64,000 nucleotides of DNA from Endomicrobium sp. (GTDB lineage: Bacteria; Elusimicrobiota; Endomicrobiia; Endomicrobiales; Endomicrobiaceae): contig JAISLA010000017.1 of the NCBI GenBank assembly GCA_031260705.1, positions 1 through 64,000 of the forward strand, read 5' to 3'. The notes under the pieces were generated by a model. That model saw only the letters and a program-made list of their open reading frames with translations. It ran no database searches and was not told the origin of the DNA. Shown here piece by piece: positions 38,485-47,494 of this stretch. Position numbers and translations under genes: made by a program. The number at the start of each line of letters is the position of its first letter. Positions within the stretch are counted from its first letter, which is position 1.

Positions 38485-39009
38485 TCAATTTTTCAAACTC
38501 TGATTTGTAATATTTGTTTGTATGATTTTAACCTTTTGCCATTTAAGTGTCAATGATTTATCGTATAAAATATCGCTGATTTTCTGTTTTAAAACAGGAT
38601 GTACAAAATCACACGCTATTTCACTTAAAGGAATTAAAATAAAAAGTCTGTTCTCTATTTCTTTATGCGGCACAGTTAAACCGGTTTGATCAATAATTTT
38701 TCTGCCAAAAAACAGAATGTCAATATCAATAACGCGTGGGCCCCATCTTATCGTTTTCCTCCGTCCTAAAATATGTTCCACCTGCTTTATAAATAAAAGT
38801 AAATTATCTGGTTTTAAGTCTGTTTGCGCTTCAATTACAATATTATAAAAACTTCTTTGTTTAGGACCTATCGGAGACGTTTCATAAAAAGAAGATGTTT
38901 TCTCAATATTTACAGACAGACTGCTTTGCAAAAAAGATAAAGCGGAAACAATGTTTTCCGTTCTGCCGCCGACATTTGACCCTAAACTTAAATATACAGT
39001 GTTCTTCAT
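38485..39009 (-). CDS. folK: 2-amino-4-hydroxy-6-hydroxymethyldihydropteridine pyrophosphokinase
   Basis: 174 residues, a stand-alone HPPK. It transfers pyrophosphate from ATP to hydroxymethyl-dihydropterin, making the FolP substrate. The N-terminal YLSLGSNVGGRTENI, the SSFYETSPIGPKQRSFYN loop, and the signature RWGPRVIDIDILFFG with its two metal-binding Asp residues are present. The C-terminal 15 residues beyond the core are extra and basic. It sits 46 bases upstream of panB and 12 bases downstream of hsdR. Confidence 0.95.
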   Translation of the reverse strand: MKNTVYLSLGSNVGGRTENIVSALSFLQSSLSVNIEKTSSFYETSPIGPKQRSFYNIVIEAQTDLKPDNLLLFIKQVEHILGRRKTIRWGPRVIDIDILFFGRKIIDQTGLTVPHKEIENRLFILIPLSEIACDFVHPVLKQKISDILYDKSLTLKWQKVKIIQTNITNQSLKN

Positions 39010-39021
39010 TTTGTTTATATA

Positions 39022-41328
39022 TCAATACAGATATTTTTGAAAAGATACAAAAATCTCTTTAATTTGTTTAGCCTTTCCCAATTCTGCCAAACCGTCATCA
39101 ATAGTGTTATATCTCAACTTGATAAGTTCAGGCAACTTTTCCTGTCCCAACTCTTCTATACCTGTATTCACATATTTTTCCAAAACAAACTCTAAAAAAA
39201 CTTTTTGCTTATCTTCAAATTCTTCAACTTTCGCTATTTCATTTTTTGCTTTTCTTGCTCGAACTGCTCTTGTCAAAGGTTTAACGTTATATGCAAGATA
39301 TTCTAAAGCGTCAAACAAATCACTGTCTTGCGTATCTGTAAGCTGTTGCAAAAGCTTAAGCTCTTTTTGTCCGTATCCTGCGTTTTTGAGTTTTTCCAAA
39401 AATTTTTTGCGAGTATCTGGACTCAACCAAATATCTCTTAATTCTTGTTCATTTTTAAAAAACTCGGGCAGTTTCCCAAATAATTTACATATAAATTGCT
39501 CGGCGGATATAGGAATTCCGATTGCGTCCCAAAATGATGTCTGTGACATGTATTGAATTTCTCTTTCTTTACCCGCCGCTAATTTTATTTTAACTTTCTG
39601 TTTTTTAGTTCGTTCAAGCAAAGTCTCTGTTCCTGCAGTATCAGACTGTTTAGCACTTTTTACCTGTTCTTCTTCAGGAGATTCATAAATATCTGCATCT
39701 TCTATAGGTTCTCCGTCCCATTGAGGATCAAAAAAGTTTTTATAAGCACCGACAAAATCATATATTGTAAAGTATTCTTTACCGTCAAAAAGTCTTGTTC
39801 CTCTGCCTATTATCTGCTTAAACTCAATCATAGAATTTACGGAACGCAGAAGCACAATATTTCTCACATTTCTTGCGTCAACGCCCGTAGAAAGTTTTTG
39901 AGAAGTTGTTAAAATAGTAGGAATTGTTTTATCATTATCTTGAAAATCTCTCAAATGCTGGTTTCCTATTTCACCGTCACTTGAAGTTACTCTTACGCAA
40001 TAATCAGGATTTTCGCTGGTTTTAATTTGGTTTATTAAATCCCTGAGCAAAGCCGCATGATCTTGATTTACGCCAAAAACAAGCGTTTTTTCTTTTTGAT
40101 CTATTTCATTCATAAAAATTTTAACATACTTTTTTTCTCTTTCTTCAATTTCAATATCTCGATTAAACTCTTCTCTTACATACTCATGATTTTCTTTAAC
40201 TTCTCCTTCAATAACATCATCATCAGGAGTATAAATATAACTATCTAAAGTTGTTTGAATACGACGAACTTTAAAAGGCGTTAAAAACCCGTCGTTTATT
40301 CCGTCTTTAAGAGAATAAATATATACAGGATCGCCAAAATATTTATAGGTATCTGCGTTTTTTTCACGTTTGGGCGTGGCAGTCATTCCAAGATGTACTG
40401 CCGGTGAGAAATAATCTAAAATAGAGCGCCAACGGCTTTCGTCATTTGCGCCGCCTCTATGGCATTCGTCAATTATAATAAAATCGAAATAACCTTTTGG
40501 ATACTGACCGAAATAAGGCTTTCCTTCTGTACCGCTCATAAAAGTTTGAAAAATTGTGAAGAAAATACTGCCGTTTGTAGGGACTTTGCCGGTCTTTTTT
40601 ATTTCTTCAGGTTTAATGCGTTTTAAAGCGTCTTCAGGAAAAGCGGAAAAAGTATTAAATGCTTGATCTGCCAGAATATTTCTGTCTGCTAAAAACAATA
40701 TACGAGGCAGCCTTTTGCCGTCTTTATTTATATTCCATCGCGTTTTAAAAAGTTTCCATGCAATTTGAAACGCTATATAAGTCTTGCCTGTACCTGTGGC
40801 TAAAGCTAATAAAATACGATTTTTATTTTCCGCGACGGCATGCATAATTTTATTTACGGCTATTTCCTGATAATAACGTACAGATATTGACCCGCCCTTA
40901 TTTTCAAAAGGTTCAGAATTAAATTTATCGCGCCATTCATTTTGTGCCGCAAAAATATTATTATAAAGTTCATCAGGAGCAGGAAATTTGTTTATTTTTT
41001 TCTCTTTACCTGTTTCCATATCAATAAAATAAATTTCCCTGCCGTTAGCCGCTAAAGCGTAACGAATATTTAACTTTTGCGCATATAATTTAGCCTGAGC
41101 GACACCTTCGCTGGCAGATAAAGACAATTTCTTAGCTTCAACAACAGCAAGTTTCACATTTTTATAAGAAAGTACATAATCTGCTTTAAGCCCCTGAGAA
41201 GAACGCATGCCGATCTTAGGCTCAGCTATAGTAAACTCGCGAAAAATTTTACAGTTATTTTCCTCAATCCAACCGCTGTCCTTCAGCTTAGGATCTATAA
41301 GTTCTGCCCTTGTTTCTGCTTCGTTCAT
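39022..41328 (-). CDS. hsdR: Type I restriction enzyme subunit R
   Basis: 768 residues, the shorter class of HsdR. It translocates DNA and cuts it when the recognition site is unmethylated. The nuclease motif is D50...E64-A-K66 (LKADYVLSYKNVKLAVVEAKK). The SF2 motor has Walker A ATGTGKT at 177-183, DECH at 287-290, TATPKRE, and a late IGRGTRLFDGKEYF motif VI. The C-terminal helical domain binds the MTase core. It is separated from hsdS by 283 bases containing an inverted-repeat element, but the frame is intact. Confidence 0.94.
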   Translation of the reverse strand: MNEAETRAELIDPKLKDSGWIEENNCKIFREFTIAEPKIGMRSSQGLKADYVLSYKNVKLAVVEAKKLSLSASEGVAQAKLYAQKLNIRYALAANGREIYFIDMETGKEKKINKFPAPDELYNNIFAAQNEWRDKFNSEPFENKGGSISVRYYQEIAVNKIMHAVAENKNRILLALATGTGKTYIAFQIAWKLFKTRWNINKDGKRLPRILFLADRNILADQAFNTFSAFPEDALKRIKPEEIKKTGKVPTNGSIFFTIFQTFMSGTEGKPYFGQYPKGYFDFIIIDECHRGGANDESRWRSILDYFSPAVHLGMTATPKREKNADTYKYFGDPVYIYSLKDGINDGFLTPFKVRRIQTTLDSYIYTPDDDVIEGEVKENHEYVREEFNRDIEIEEREKKYVKIFMNEIDQKEKTLVFGVNQDHAALLRDLINQIKTSENPDYCVRVTSSDGEIGNQHLRDFQDNDKTIPTILTTSQKLSTGVDARNVRNIVLLRSVNSMIEFKQIIGRGTRLFDGKEYFTIYDFVGAYKNFFDPQWDGEPIEDADIYESPEEEQVKSAKQSDTAGTETLLERTKKQKVKIKLAAGKEREIQYMSQTSFWDAIGIPISAEQFICKLFGKLPEFFKNEQELRDIWLSPDTRKKFLEKLKNAGYGQKELKLLQQLTDTQDSDLFDALEYLAYNVKPLTRAVRARKAKNEIAKVEEFEDKQKVFLEFVLEKYVNTGIEELGQEKLPELIKLRYNTIDDGLAELGKAKQIKEIFVSFQKYLY

Positions 41329-41376
41329 AATTACTCTCTCTATATATTAATAAAATCTTTTCTCTTATTATATTTG

Positions 41377-41577
41377 TCTGTCATACTGAGGGAACATAGC
41401 GACCGAAGTATCCAGAAAACTGGATACTTCAAAAATATACCTTGCGAAAAAAATCAATGTTTTTGCTGCTTATTTGGAGGCAAAAATTTACAACAACCGA
41501 TAGAATAACAAAAGCTTGACATCAATAAAAGACAAACATTGGATTCTTTAAAGGCTCCGCCTTCTCAGAATGACAGA
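41377..41577. repeat. About 200-base element with inverted ends and an internal hairpin
   Basis: TCTGTCATACTGAG at 41377-41390 and CTCAGAATGACAGA at 41564-41577 are inverted repeats with 13 of 14 positions matching. Inside, GAAGTATCCAG at 41405-41415 and CTGGATACTTC at 41420-41430 form a perfect 11-bp hairpin with a 4-base loop. The element fills most of the gap between hsdS and hsdR. Such TGTCATNCTGAG...CTCAGAATGACA modules are common dispersed intergenic repeats in many bacteria. No target-site duplication could be confirmed. Confidence 0.55.
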
Positions 41578-41611
41578 TAAATAACACAATTACCTTTCTG
41601 CAAAAAAACCT

Positions 41612-42763
41612 CTACCCGCAATCAAATGTTTGTTTAAGTACAGATTTTTTTAGTTCTGCCAAACCATCTATTTTCTTTTGATAAACAATTTCTAATTTTT
41701 TTGTTTCTGCAGAGAGCTTATCAAGCTTTTTAGCAATTTTCTTTTGTTTTCTAATATCAGGTATACAAACATCAACATTATATACTTCATTGCGATTAAT
41801 TCCGGGTTTCACTCCCTTAGCTAACTTTGGTAGATTTAGCGAATGTAATAACCAAAATAGAAAACTTAAATAATACTGATTATTATTGAAAGTTACAAAA
41901 TATGTTACATCTAATGGCCAAAATTTATTTTCAGCCAAATTAATTTCACCTGCAGATCCTTTCCTTCCTATTATTATACTTGGTTTATCATAAAGAAAAT
42001 CATTTGTCTTACTCTTTTCTCCGTTAGCACCGTACACAGGATACTTCCCTTCAATAAATCTTTTATTATCTGGTAATGGTTTTCCATATTCAAGCGTTAG
42101 AATTTGCCCGAGTTTTTTCACTTCCCAATGCGTTTTTTTATATGTTTGTCTGCCGTCTATGACAGATGTATTTTTAAACGCTTCATTCAGAACGCTATTA
42201 AATAAATCTTTTGCATTCTGAAGATTTTTTCTCGCTATATCCTCAAGTCTTTTTATATTTTCTGAAAATTTATCAAGTTTAACAACAATTCGTTTTTGTT
42301 CTGAAAGCAGTGGAAATGGGATTTCTACTTCCTTTAATTTCCACGTTGACAACTCCTTAAAGGTAGTTCCCGTACCTAAATTTATTAAGTAATCTACACT
42401 AAAATAAAGATAATAATATAAAAACAAATAAAATAATTTACCCGATGGAATCAATCCTTTACATCCCTGATTTGTTGCCATAGGTTTTATATTTATTACT
42501 AAATGTCCAATCGGAGCTCTTGATGAAAGAATAACAGAATAAGGAGGAAGCAATTTCGCTGAGCTATTTTTTAATCCACTATTAGATAATTGGCGAACTG
42601 TTTTTTCAACAAAAAATGTTTCTCTCTTGCCCATTTCCGCAGGTGTAATCCACAAATTAGTTCCATTCCAATGTTCTTTTACATTGGTTTTCGGTGTCCC
42701 CCCATTTACAACTTCACATATTTCCCCGAGTTTTTTCACTTCCCACTTACTATTTATTCTCAT
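41612..42763 (-). CDS. hsdS: Type I restriction-modification specificity subunit
   Basis: 383 residues. HsdS reads the bipartite DNA site for both methylation and cleavage. Two target-recognition domains are visible in tandem: the first begins WEVKKLGEICEVVNGGTPK near residue 7 and the second HWEVKKLGQILTLEYGKPLP near 213. Each is followed by a coiled-coil spacer helix (KRIVVKLDKFSENIKRLED and KKIAKKLDKLSAETKKLE). The recognition sequence cannot be predicted. It is separated from hsdM by about 1.5 kb of cassette sequence, which is unusual. Confidence 0.94.
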   Translation of the reverse strand: MRINSKWEVKKLGEICEVVNGGTPKTNVKEHWNGTNLWITPAEMGKRETFFVEKTVRQLSNSGLKNSSAKLLPPYSVILSSRAPIGHLVINIKPMATNQGCKGLIPSGKLFYLFLYYYLYFSVDYLINLGTGTTFKELSTWKLKEVEIPFPLLSEQKRIVVKLDKFSENIKRLEDIARKNLQNAKDLFNSVLNEAFKNTSVIDGRQTYKKTHWEVKKLGQILTLEYGKPLPDNKRFIEGKYPVYGANGEKSKTNDFLYDKPSIIIGRKGSAGEINLAENKFWPLDVTYFVTFNNNQYYLSFLFWLLHSLNLPKLAKGVKPGINRNEVYNVDVCIPDIRKQKKIAKKLDKLSAETKKLEIVYQKKIDGLAELKKSVLKQTFDCG

Positions 42764-42816
42764 CCTAAACCTCTATAAATCCTTTAAAACTATTTAGTAT
42801 TTTAAAATGCAAATTA

Positions 42817-42845
42817 TTGACATTTATAATAATTATTATTATACT
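42817..42845 (+). promoter_or_regulatory. Near-consensus sigma-70 promoter
   Basis: TTGACA at 42817-42822 and TATACT at 42840-42845 are separated by exactly 17 bases. The predicted start, near 42852, lies just before the paired stem of the candidate small RNA. The promoter faces away from hsdS, whose start codon is only about 50 bases upstream on the other strand, so the two transcripts diverge. Confidence 0.65.
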
Positions 42846-42851
42846 AAGTAA

Positions 42852-42945
42852 TAGTGAGCGAAGGTAGTTTCCTTAAAAATGGGGATCCAAACGGTTCCTC
42901 AAGGTTTAAACCTGAAGTGTTTTTAGGGTTCTTCGCTCTTTTTTT
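42852..42945 (+). ncRNA. Candidate small RNA with paired ends and terminator
   Basis: The transcript would be about 94 bases. GAGCGAAG (42856-42863) pairs with CTTCGCTC (42931-42938), followed by seven T (42939-42945), so the closing stem doubles as a rho-independent terminator. Inside, CCTTAAAAA (42871-42879) pairs with TTTTTAGGG (42920-42928). Two hairpins fill the core: GGGGATCC (42881-42888) with GGTTCCTC (42893-42900), one mismatch, and AGGTT/AACCT at 42902-42913. It encodes no protein. I do not recognise the family. It sits inside the hsd locus, upstream of and divergent from hsdS. Confidence 0.6.
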
Positions 42946-43152
42946 ATTTCTACCCGAATAGAGGCGATTCTTCAACTACCACATTTTTAATAATATTGTA
43001 AAAAGACTTCTTAAACATTACCCAAGACACAAAATCTATTCTTGCAATCTTTTAACAAAATATGAAGTTTTTATACTCATCTCAATTTTTAAAAGATATC
43101 GTCCGCTGTCCTCTGCAGGAACAGTATCTATCGTCAGCTTTCACGTTCCTCT

Positions 43153-43461
43153 TTATCGCACCCGCTTAACATCACTGCTAGTATTAATACTGTTATTATC
43201 TTTTTCATTTTGCTCCCCATTTTTTACCCATTCTGTTTGTTTATCGGCTAGAAGTGCTTGTAAAAAATTTTGAATCGCTCCAAAAAATTTAAAGTTGCTC
43301 TTATGTTTACCGCGCTCAATTTCAGAATAAGGCTGACCTGAGTTGTCTTCTCCTTTCTCTAAACTAAACCTTTCTTGTTTCTTTAGTAGTCCTAAAAACT
43401 TAATGGCTACCTGTGCTTCCTCTTTTATTAAGTTTTCTTGAAGCAGCGGAAACTGTTTCAT
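43153..43461 (-). CDS. Unknown small protein in hsd cassette (102 residues)
   Basis: The start at 43461 follows GAGGAG at good spacing, so expression is likely. The product is hydrophilic: an N-terminal helix-prone part (LLQENLIKEEAQVAIKFLG), a charged middle, a FKFFGAIQNFLQALLADKQ helix, and a polar tail (NEKDNNSINTSSD). No signal peptide, membrane segment or catalytic motif is seen. It is the third of three small genes between hsdM and hsdS. I do not recognise the family. Confidence 0.5.
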   Translation of the reverse strand: MKQFPLLQENLIKEEAQVAIKFLGLLKKQERFSLEKGEDNSGQPYSEIERGKHKSNFKFFGAIQNFLQALLADKQTEWVKNGEQNEKDNNSINTSSDVKRVR

Positions 43462-43533
43462 TTTACTTTCTCCTCTTGTTTTATTGCTTAGTTTATATAC
43501 TTTTTTATATCCTCATAATTTGGCATGCCTGTA

Positions 43534-43740
43534 TTATGCCACTAACGATATCCAGACCTTCCAGCCATAGTCCCAGAACGATATTATATAAGACTGCTTT
43601 TTCATATTGTAAACGGATATCAGCTTAACGTCTGCGCCCTTGTCTTCTTTTTGTGTCATGGTGATTGGCAGAACTGAAAACAAAAACAATATCTGCCTGC
43701 CTAACTCTCCTATCTTGTTCTCAAGATTCTTTTCTAACAT
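43534..43740 (-). CDS. Unknown small protein in hsd cassette (68 residues)
   Basis: The frame is open from 43767, but the ATG at 43740 follows AGAGGA at proper spacing and is preferred. The product starts MLEKNLENKIGELGRQ, has one moderately hydrophobic stretch (ILFLFSVLPITM), a charged segment, and an aromatic end (SYIISFWDYGWKVWISLVA). It lies just downstream of the 96-residue gene. No family was recognised. Confidence 0.4.
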   Translation of the reverse strand: MLEKNLENKIGELGRQILFLFSVLPITMTQKEDKGADVKLISVYNMKKQSYIISFWDYGWKVWISLVA

Positions 43741-43759
43741 TTTGTGCATCCTCTTTTTA

Positions 43760-44050
43760 TTACTCAAGTATCCCTACTTTCCCCATACTATGCATTAATT
43801 TAGCTGTGTCTTCCCATTTAGCATATAGTATAAAGTAGTTGTCAAGTTCTTTTCCCCATTTATCTGCGAGAATGTCCTTTATGGTTTTAGTTCCTTCCAT
43901 GCCCTTTGCTATAACAGACAGTCTTTTTGATAGGAGCATACCCTTCGTTTTTATCCACTGAAAACACTCATGGTCTGTCATTGTTTCTATCTTTTCTTTT
44001 GTTAAAGAAAGCAAATCCGCTTCGCCTCTGCTGTATTCTTTATGTTCCAT
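43760..44050 (-). CDS. Unknown small protein in hsd cassette (96 residues)
   Basis: The start at 44050 follows AGGAG seven bases upstream. The product is soluble and predicted mostly helical, with segments such as LTKEKIETMTDHECFQWIKT and KWGKELDNYFILYAKWEDTA. No known domain was recognised by eye. It is the first of three small same-strand genes placed after the hsdM-linked DUF3800 fragment. A role in defence or counter-defence is possible from location only. Confidence 0.5.
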   Translation of the reverse strand: MEHKEYSRGEADLLSLTKEKIETMTDHECFQWIKTKGMLLSKRLSVIAKGMEGTKTIKDILADKWGKELDNYFILYAKWEDTAKLMHSMGKVGILE

Positions 44051-44108
44051 TCCAAACTCCTATGATTCTCTGTTCCGTATTTAATTTCAAAATTTCTCTG
44101 GATATTTT

Positions 44109-44228
44109 CTAATGAGTTAATTTTATGACATTCCCCCCTTTAAGTGAACGTGGAAATGTCTTAATATATGTGTCCCCCTCGATTGGTTCGCACGTCAAGA
44201 GTGTAATCCTATTTAGGCGGCAATTCAT
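44109..44228 (-). pseudogene. 39-codon fragment overlapping the DUF3800 relic
   Basis: A short frame starts MNCRLNRITLLTCEPIEG and ends LKGGNVIKLTH. It overlaps the 3' end of the DUF3800 fragment by 20 bases in another frame. The sequence looks coding-like but too short to classify, and is probably what is left after a deletion between larger genes. Confidence 0.2.
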
Positions 44229-44328
44229 TTTTTGCCATTAAAAATACAATAACAAAATGCCTGGAAGTTTTGGTTTTTGTGAAATCAAAACCCAAACAAC
44301 CGCTTTCATCCATAAAAATATAAGCCAT
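44209..44328 (-). pseudogene. N-terminal fragment of a DUF3800 protein
   Basis: Thirty-nine codons beginning MAYIFMDESGCLGFDF match the start of DUF3800 proteins, which open with an (I/F)-x-DESG-LGF motif; the conserved acidic pair is present. It then continues KTSRHFVIVFLMAKNE and stops after 39 residues instead of about 220. The ATG directly abuts the hsdM stop (TAAATG), so it was once co-translated. DUF3800 genes are frequent in mobile and defence regions. Confidence 0.6.
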
Positions 44329-45792
44329 TTATTTCCCTGTTATTAAAATTTTTTCAATTTCAGCAATTATTTTAACAGCCTGTTTGTCTAACGCCGCTAT
44401 TTCTTTTAATATGTCTTCCGGTTTTCTTATTATTTTTTCATCTTTTTTATTGGGATTTTTTACAGATAAATCATAAGTTTCTTCATTTACATCTGCAGTT
44501 TTTATAGTCCAAGAATTATCCGAGTCAGCTTTTGTCTTTTGAAGTTTAACAAAATCGGCTAAATCATCTTCGCTTAAAGGATTAGTCTTGCCAAGATTTC
44601 TGTCTAAATTTAACTGGTAATACCAAATTTTTCTTGTCGGGATGCCTTTTTCAAAAAACAGAATCACAGTTTTTACGCCGGCTCCGGTAAACACTCCGCT
44701 TGGCAAATCCAGCACCGTATGCAGATTACAACTTTGAATTAATCCTTTGCGGAGCGATACAGAAGCATTGTCAGTATTAGATAAAAATGTATTTTTAATA
44801 ACGATGCCGGCTTTACCACCTGCTTTTAGCATCTTTATAAAATGCTGTAAAAACAGAAAAGCTGTTTCTCCCGTTCTAATATCAAAATTCTGCTGTACTT
44901 CGGGACGTTCTTTCCCGCCGAAAGGCGGATTAGCAAGAACAATATTAAATTTATCTTTTTCCTGTATATCTTTAATATTTTCTGAAAGAGTATTTATATG
45001 CAAAATATTCGGCGCTTCTATGCCGTGCAAAATCATATTCATAATTCCAATGATATATGCAAGAGCTTTTTTCTCCTTGCCGTAAAAAGTATCGTGTTGT
45101 AATATGGACTGCTCTGTTGTTGTTTTGACTTTTTCATCCAGATAATCGAACGCTTCTACCAAAAATCCCGCCGATCCCGCTGCGCCGTCATAAATTTTGT
45201 CTCCTATTTTAGGCGCTACAACTTTTACTATAGTCCTAATAAGCGGACGCGGAGTATAATATTCCCCGCCGTTACGCCCGGCATTGCCCATATTCTTAAT
45301 TTTTGATTCATAAAGGTGAGACATCTCATGTTTTTGAGCGTTAGTAGAAAATTTAAGTTCATCAACAATATTTAGTATTTCTCTTAGATTATAGCCGCTT
45401 TGAATTCTATTTTTAAGTTCGCTGAAAATCTCGCCGATTTTATATTCTATCGTATTATAGTTTTCAGAGCTGGTCTTAAATTTTTTAAAATATGGAAAGA
45501 GCTTTTGATTTACAAAATCAACAAGATCATCGCCTGTACGAGCCTCATTATAATCTAACTTTCCACCTTTTTTCGGACATGCCCAGACATCCCATTGAAA
45601 TTCTTTTGAAATTATATTTGTATATTTCTTGTCCGCAAGAGCGGCAGTTTGATTTTTTGTCTGCTCTAAACTATCTAAATATCTTAAGAACAAAATCCAA
45701 GAAGTCTGCTCAATATAATCAAGTTCACTGCTGCAGCCTGCGTCTTTACGCAAAATATCATCTATGTTCTTGAAAGATTGTTCAAACATCAT
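44329..45792 (-). CDS. hsdM: Type I restriction-modification methyltransferase subunit
   Basis: 487 residues. It methylates adenine N6 at the HsdS target and forms the core of the restriction complex. The N-terminal helical domain precedes motif X GEYYTPRPLIRTIV, motif I YDGAAGSAGF at 201-210 (families usually have DPxCGTGGF) and the catalytic NPPF at 288-291. The C-terminal helix would contact HsdS. hsdR and hsdS follow on the same strand after a cassette. The start at 45792 (MMFEQSFKNIDDIL) suits the family. Confidence 0.95.
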   Translation of the reverse strand: MMFEQSFKNIDDILRKDAGCSSELDYIEQTSWILFLRYLDSLEQTKNQTAALADKKYTNIISKEFQWDVWACPKKGGKLDYNEARTGDDLVDFVNQKLFPYFKKFKTSSENYNTIEYKIGEIFSELKNRIQSGYNLREILNIVDELKFSTNAQKHEMSHLYESKIKNMGNAGRNGGEYYTPRPLIRTIVKVVAPKIGDKIYDGAAGSAGFLVEAFDYLDEKVKTTTEQSILQHDTFYGKEKKALAYIIGIMNMILHGIEAPNILHINTLSENIKDIQEKDKFNIVLANPPFGGKERPEVQQNFDIRTGETAFLFLQHFIKMLKAGGKAGIVIKNTFLSNTDNASVSLRKGLIQSCNLHTVLDLPSGVFTGAGVKTVILFFEKGIPTRKIWYYQLNLDRNLGKTNPLSEDDLADFVKLQKTKADSDNSWTIKTADVNEETYDLSVKNPNKKDEKIIRKPEDILKEIAALDKQAVKIIAEIEKILITGK

Positions 45793-45994
45793 TTATCCTT
45801 TCAAAAGTTAAAATCAAGTTTATCTAAGCGATTTTAGCATATATCTTTTCAAAAATATATAAAAATATTTTTTCTTCTTTTTTCGGATTTATCAAAGGAA
45901 CAGCGTGCCGAAATAAGAGATAAAACCAAACAGACTAGAAAACGCATTAAAACAAAAACAGCATATACAAAATATGTTTATTCCCAACTTGAAA

Positions 45995-46024
45995 TTGACT
46001 TCCATAAGTAAAAATAGATAGAAT
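45995..46024 (+). promoter_or_regulatory. Promoter of tRNA-Met
   Basis: TTGACT (45995-46000) and TAGAAT (46019-46024) are spaced by 18 bases. Transcription would begin near 46031, 14 bases before the tRNA. Confidence 0.5.
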
Positions 46025-46044
46025 AATCATATTGTTTTTATATC

Positions 46045-46116
<72 letters not shown>

Positions 46117-46297
46117 ATTTATCAGGGTGCGTTTAAACCAGCCGAAATTTGCAATCTCGATTACTATTCTCAATTTAACTCATATAAATATTATTAAATG
46201 CCGCTGCTTTTAAAGCGTTTAATTTCTTACTGATTGGCAGATTTAAGTAAAGTAAAACTGTAAACCGAAAAATATAAGAAAAATCAGTACAAAATAT

Positions 46298-46326
46298 TTG
46301 CAAAAAAACTCAGAAAAAGGTAAAAT
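46298..46326 (+). promoter_or_regulatory. Likely promoter of aroB-aroQ
   Basis: TTGCAA (46298-46303) and TAAAAT (46321-46326) are separated by 17 bases. The start would be near 46333, about 75 bases before the aroB ATG. Both boxes deviate slightly from consensus. Confidence 0.4.
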
Positions 46327-46408
46327 ACATAAAATTTCAAGAGTTATATGCTAATAATTAATATTATTCAAAAAATCTCAGCAGCATATAGTCCTATATG
46401 AAAGAGTT

Positions 46409-47494
46409 ATGAAACAAATAATTGTAAATTTAAAAACAAAGAAATACAATATTGTTATTTCACAATCTGAAAATGATTTTTTTACGGCATTAGAAAAAGC
46501 TGTAAAAGCAAATACATTCTTTGTCATTACCGATAAAAACGTAGAAAAACTTCATTTAAAATATTTTACGGATTTATTAAAACAGAAAGGTTTTAACTTT
46601 AAAACTGCAGTTATAAACGCCGGCGAAATCGGGAAAAATATAAAAAGTTTATCCTTTTTATATGATAAAGCGCTCGAAGCCGGCATAGACAGAAAAAGCT
46701 GCGCAGTAGCTTTGGGCGGCGGAGTTGTCGGCGATGTCGCAGGATTTTTTGCAGCAACCTATATGCGCGGCATAAATTACATTCAAGTGCCTACGACTCT
46801 ACTTGCAATGACAGACTCTTCAGTCGGGGGAAAAACTGCAGTAAATATAAAAGGCGGGAAAAATATTGCAGGCGTGTTTTACCAACCCGATCTTGTATGG
46901 ATTAATTCTGCTTTTTTAAGCACTCTGACTGAAAGACATATAAAAAACGGGCTTGCTGAAATTATAAAATACGCTTTTACTTTTGATAAAAAATTCTACG
47001 ATTATTTATCTGATATGCTGGAAAATGGAACCGTGCCGCCAAAAGATTTTGATTATATTATATATCAAAGCTGCTCCTATAAAGCCAGAGTCGTTGAAAA
47101 AGATGAAAAAGAAATAACAGGTTTAAGAGCTGTTTTGAATTTCGGACATACTTTTGCCCATGCGCTTGAGACGGCTACAAAATATAAAAAGTTTTTACAT
47201 GGAGAAGCAGTTGCCATAGGAATGCTCTTTGCGATAAAACTTTCTTTGGAATTAAGAATATGTAAACCGGAAACATATAAAGAAGTTGAAAATCTTTTGC
47301 AGAAAGCAGATTTTATTTTAAGTACAAAAAATAATGCCCGGCAGCTGCTTTCTCTTATGAAAAAAGATAAGAAATCCATTGACGGAAATATTAAATTTAT
47401 TCTTATAAAAGATATAGGAAAAACAGTCAGCACTTATGTAAAAGACAATGTTGTTTTAAATGTTTTAAAGGATTTTGCCGGAGAAAACAAATGA
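46409..47494 (+). CDS. aroB: 3-dehydroquinate synthase
   Basis: 361 residues, normal size. It converts DAHP to 3-dehydroquinate using NAD and a metal ion. The nucleotide site [23 protein letters not shown], the [21 protein letters not shown] motif, [10 protein letters not shown], and the metal ligands in [11 protein letters not shown] and [10 protein letters not shown] are all present. The stop overlaps the aroQ ATG by 4 bases, so consecutive shikimate steps are co-translated. Confidence 0.97.
   Translation: MKQIIVNLKTKKYNIVISQSENDFFTALEKAVKANTFFVITDKNVEKLHLKYFTDLLKQKGFNFKTAVINAGEIGKNIKSLSFLYDKALEAGIDRKSCAVALGGGVVGDVAGFFAATYMRGINYIQVPTTLLAMTDSSVGGKTAVNIKGGKNIAGVFYQPDLVWINSAFLSTLTERHIKNGLAEIIKYAFTFDKKFYDYLSDMLENGTVPPKDFDYIIYQSCSYKARVVEKDEKEITGLRAVLNFGHTFAHALETATKYKKFLHGEAVAIGMLFAIKLSLELRICKPETYKEVENLLQKADFILSTKNNARQLLSLMKKDKKSIDGNIKFILIKDIGKTVSTYVKDNVVLNVLKDFAGENK

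Noticed and set aside
42852..42945. Type III toxin-antitoxin RNA
   Set aside because: No tandem repeats in the RNA and no toxin gene downstream on the same strand.
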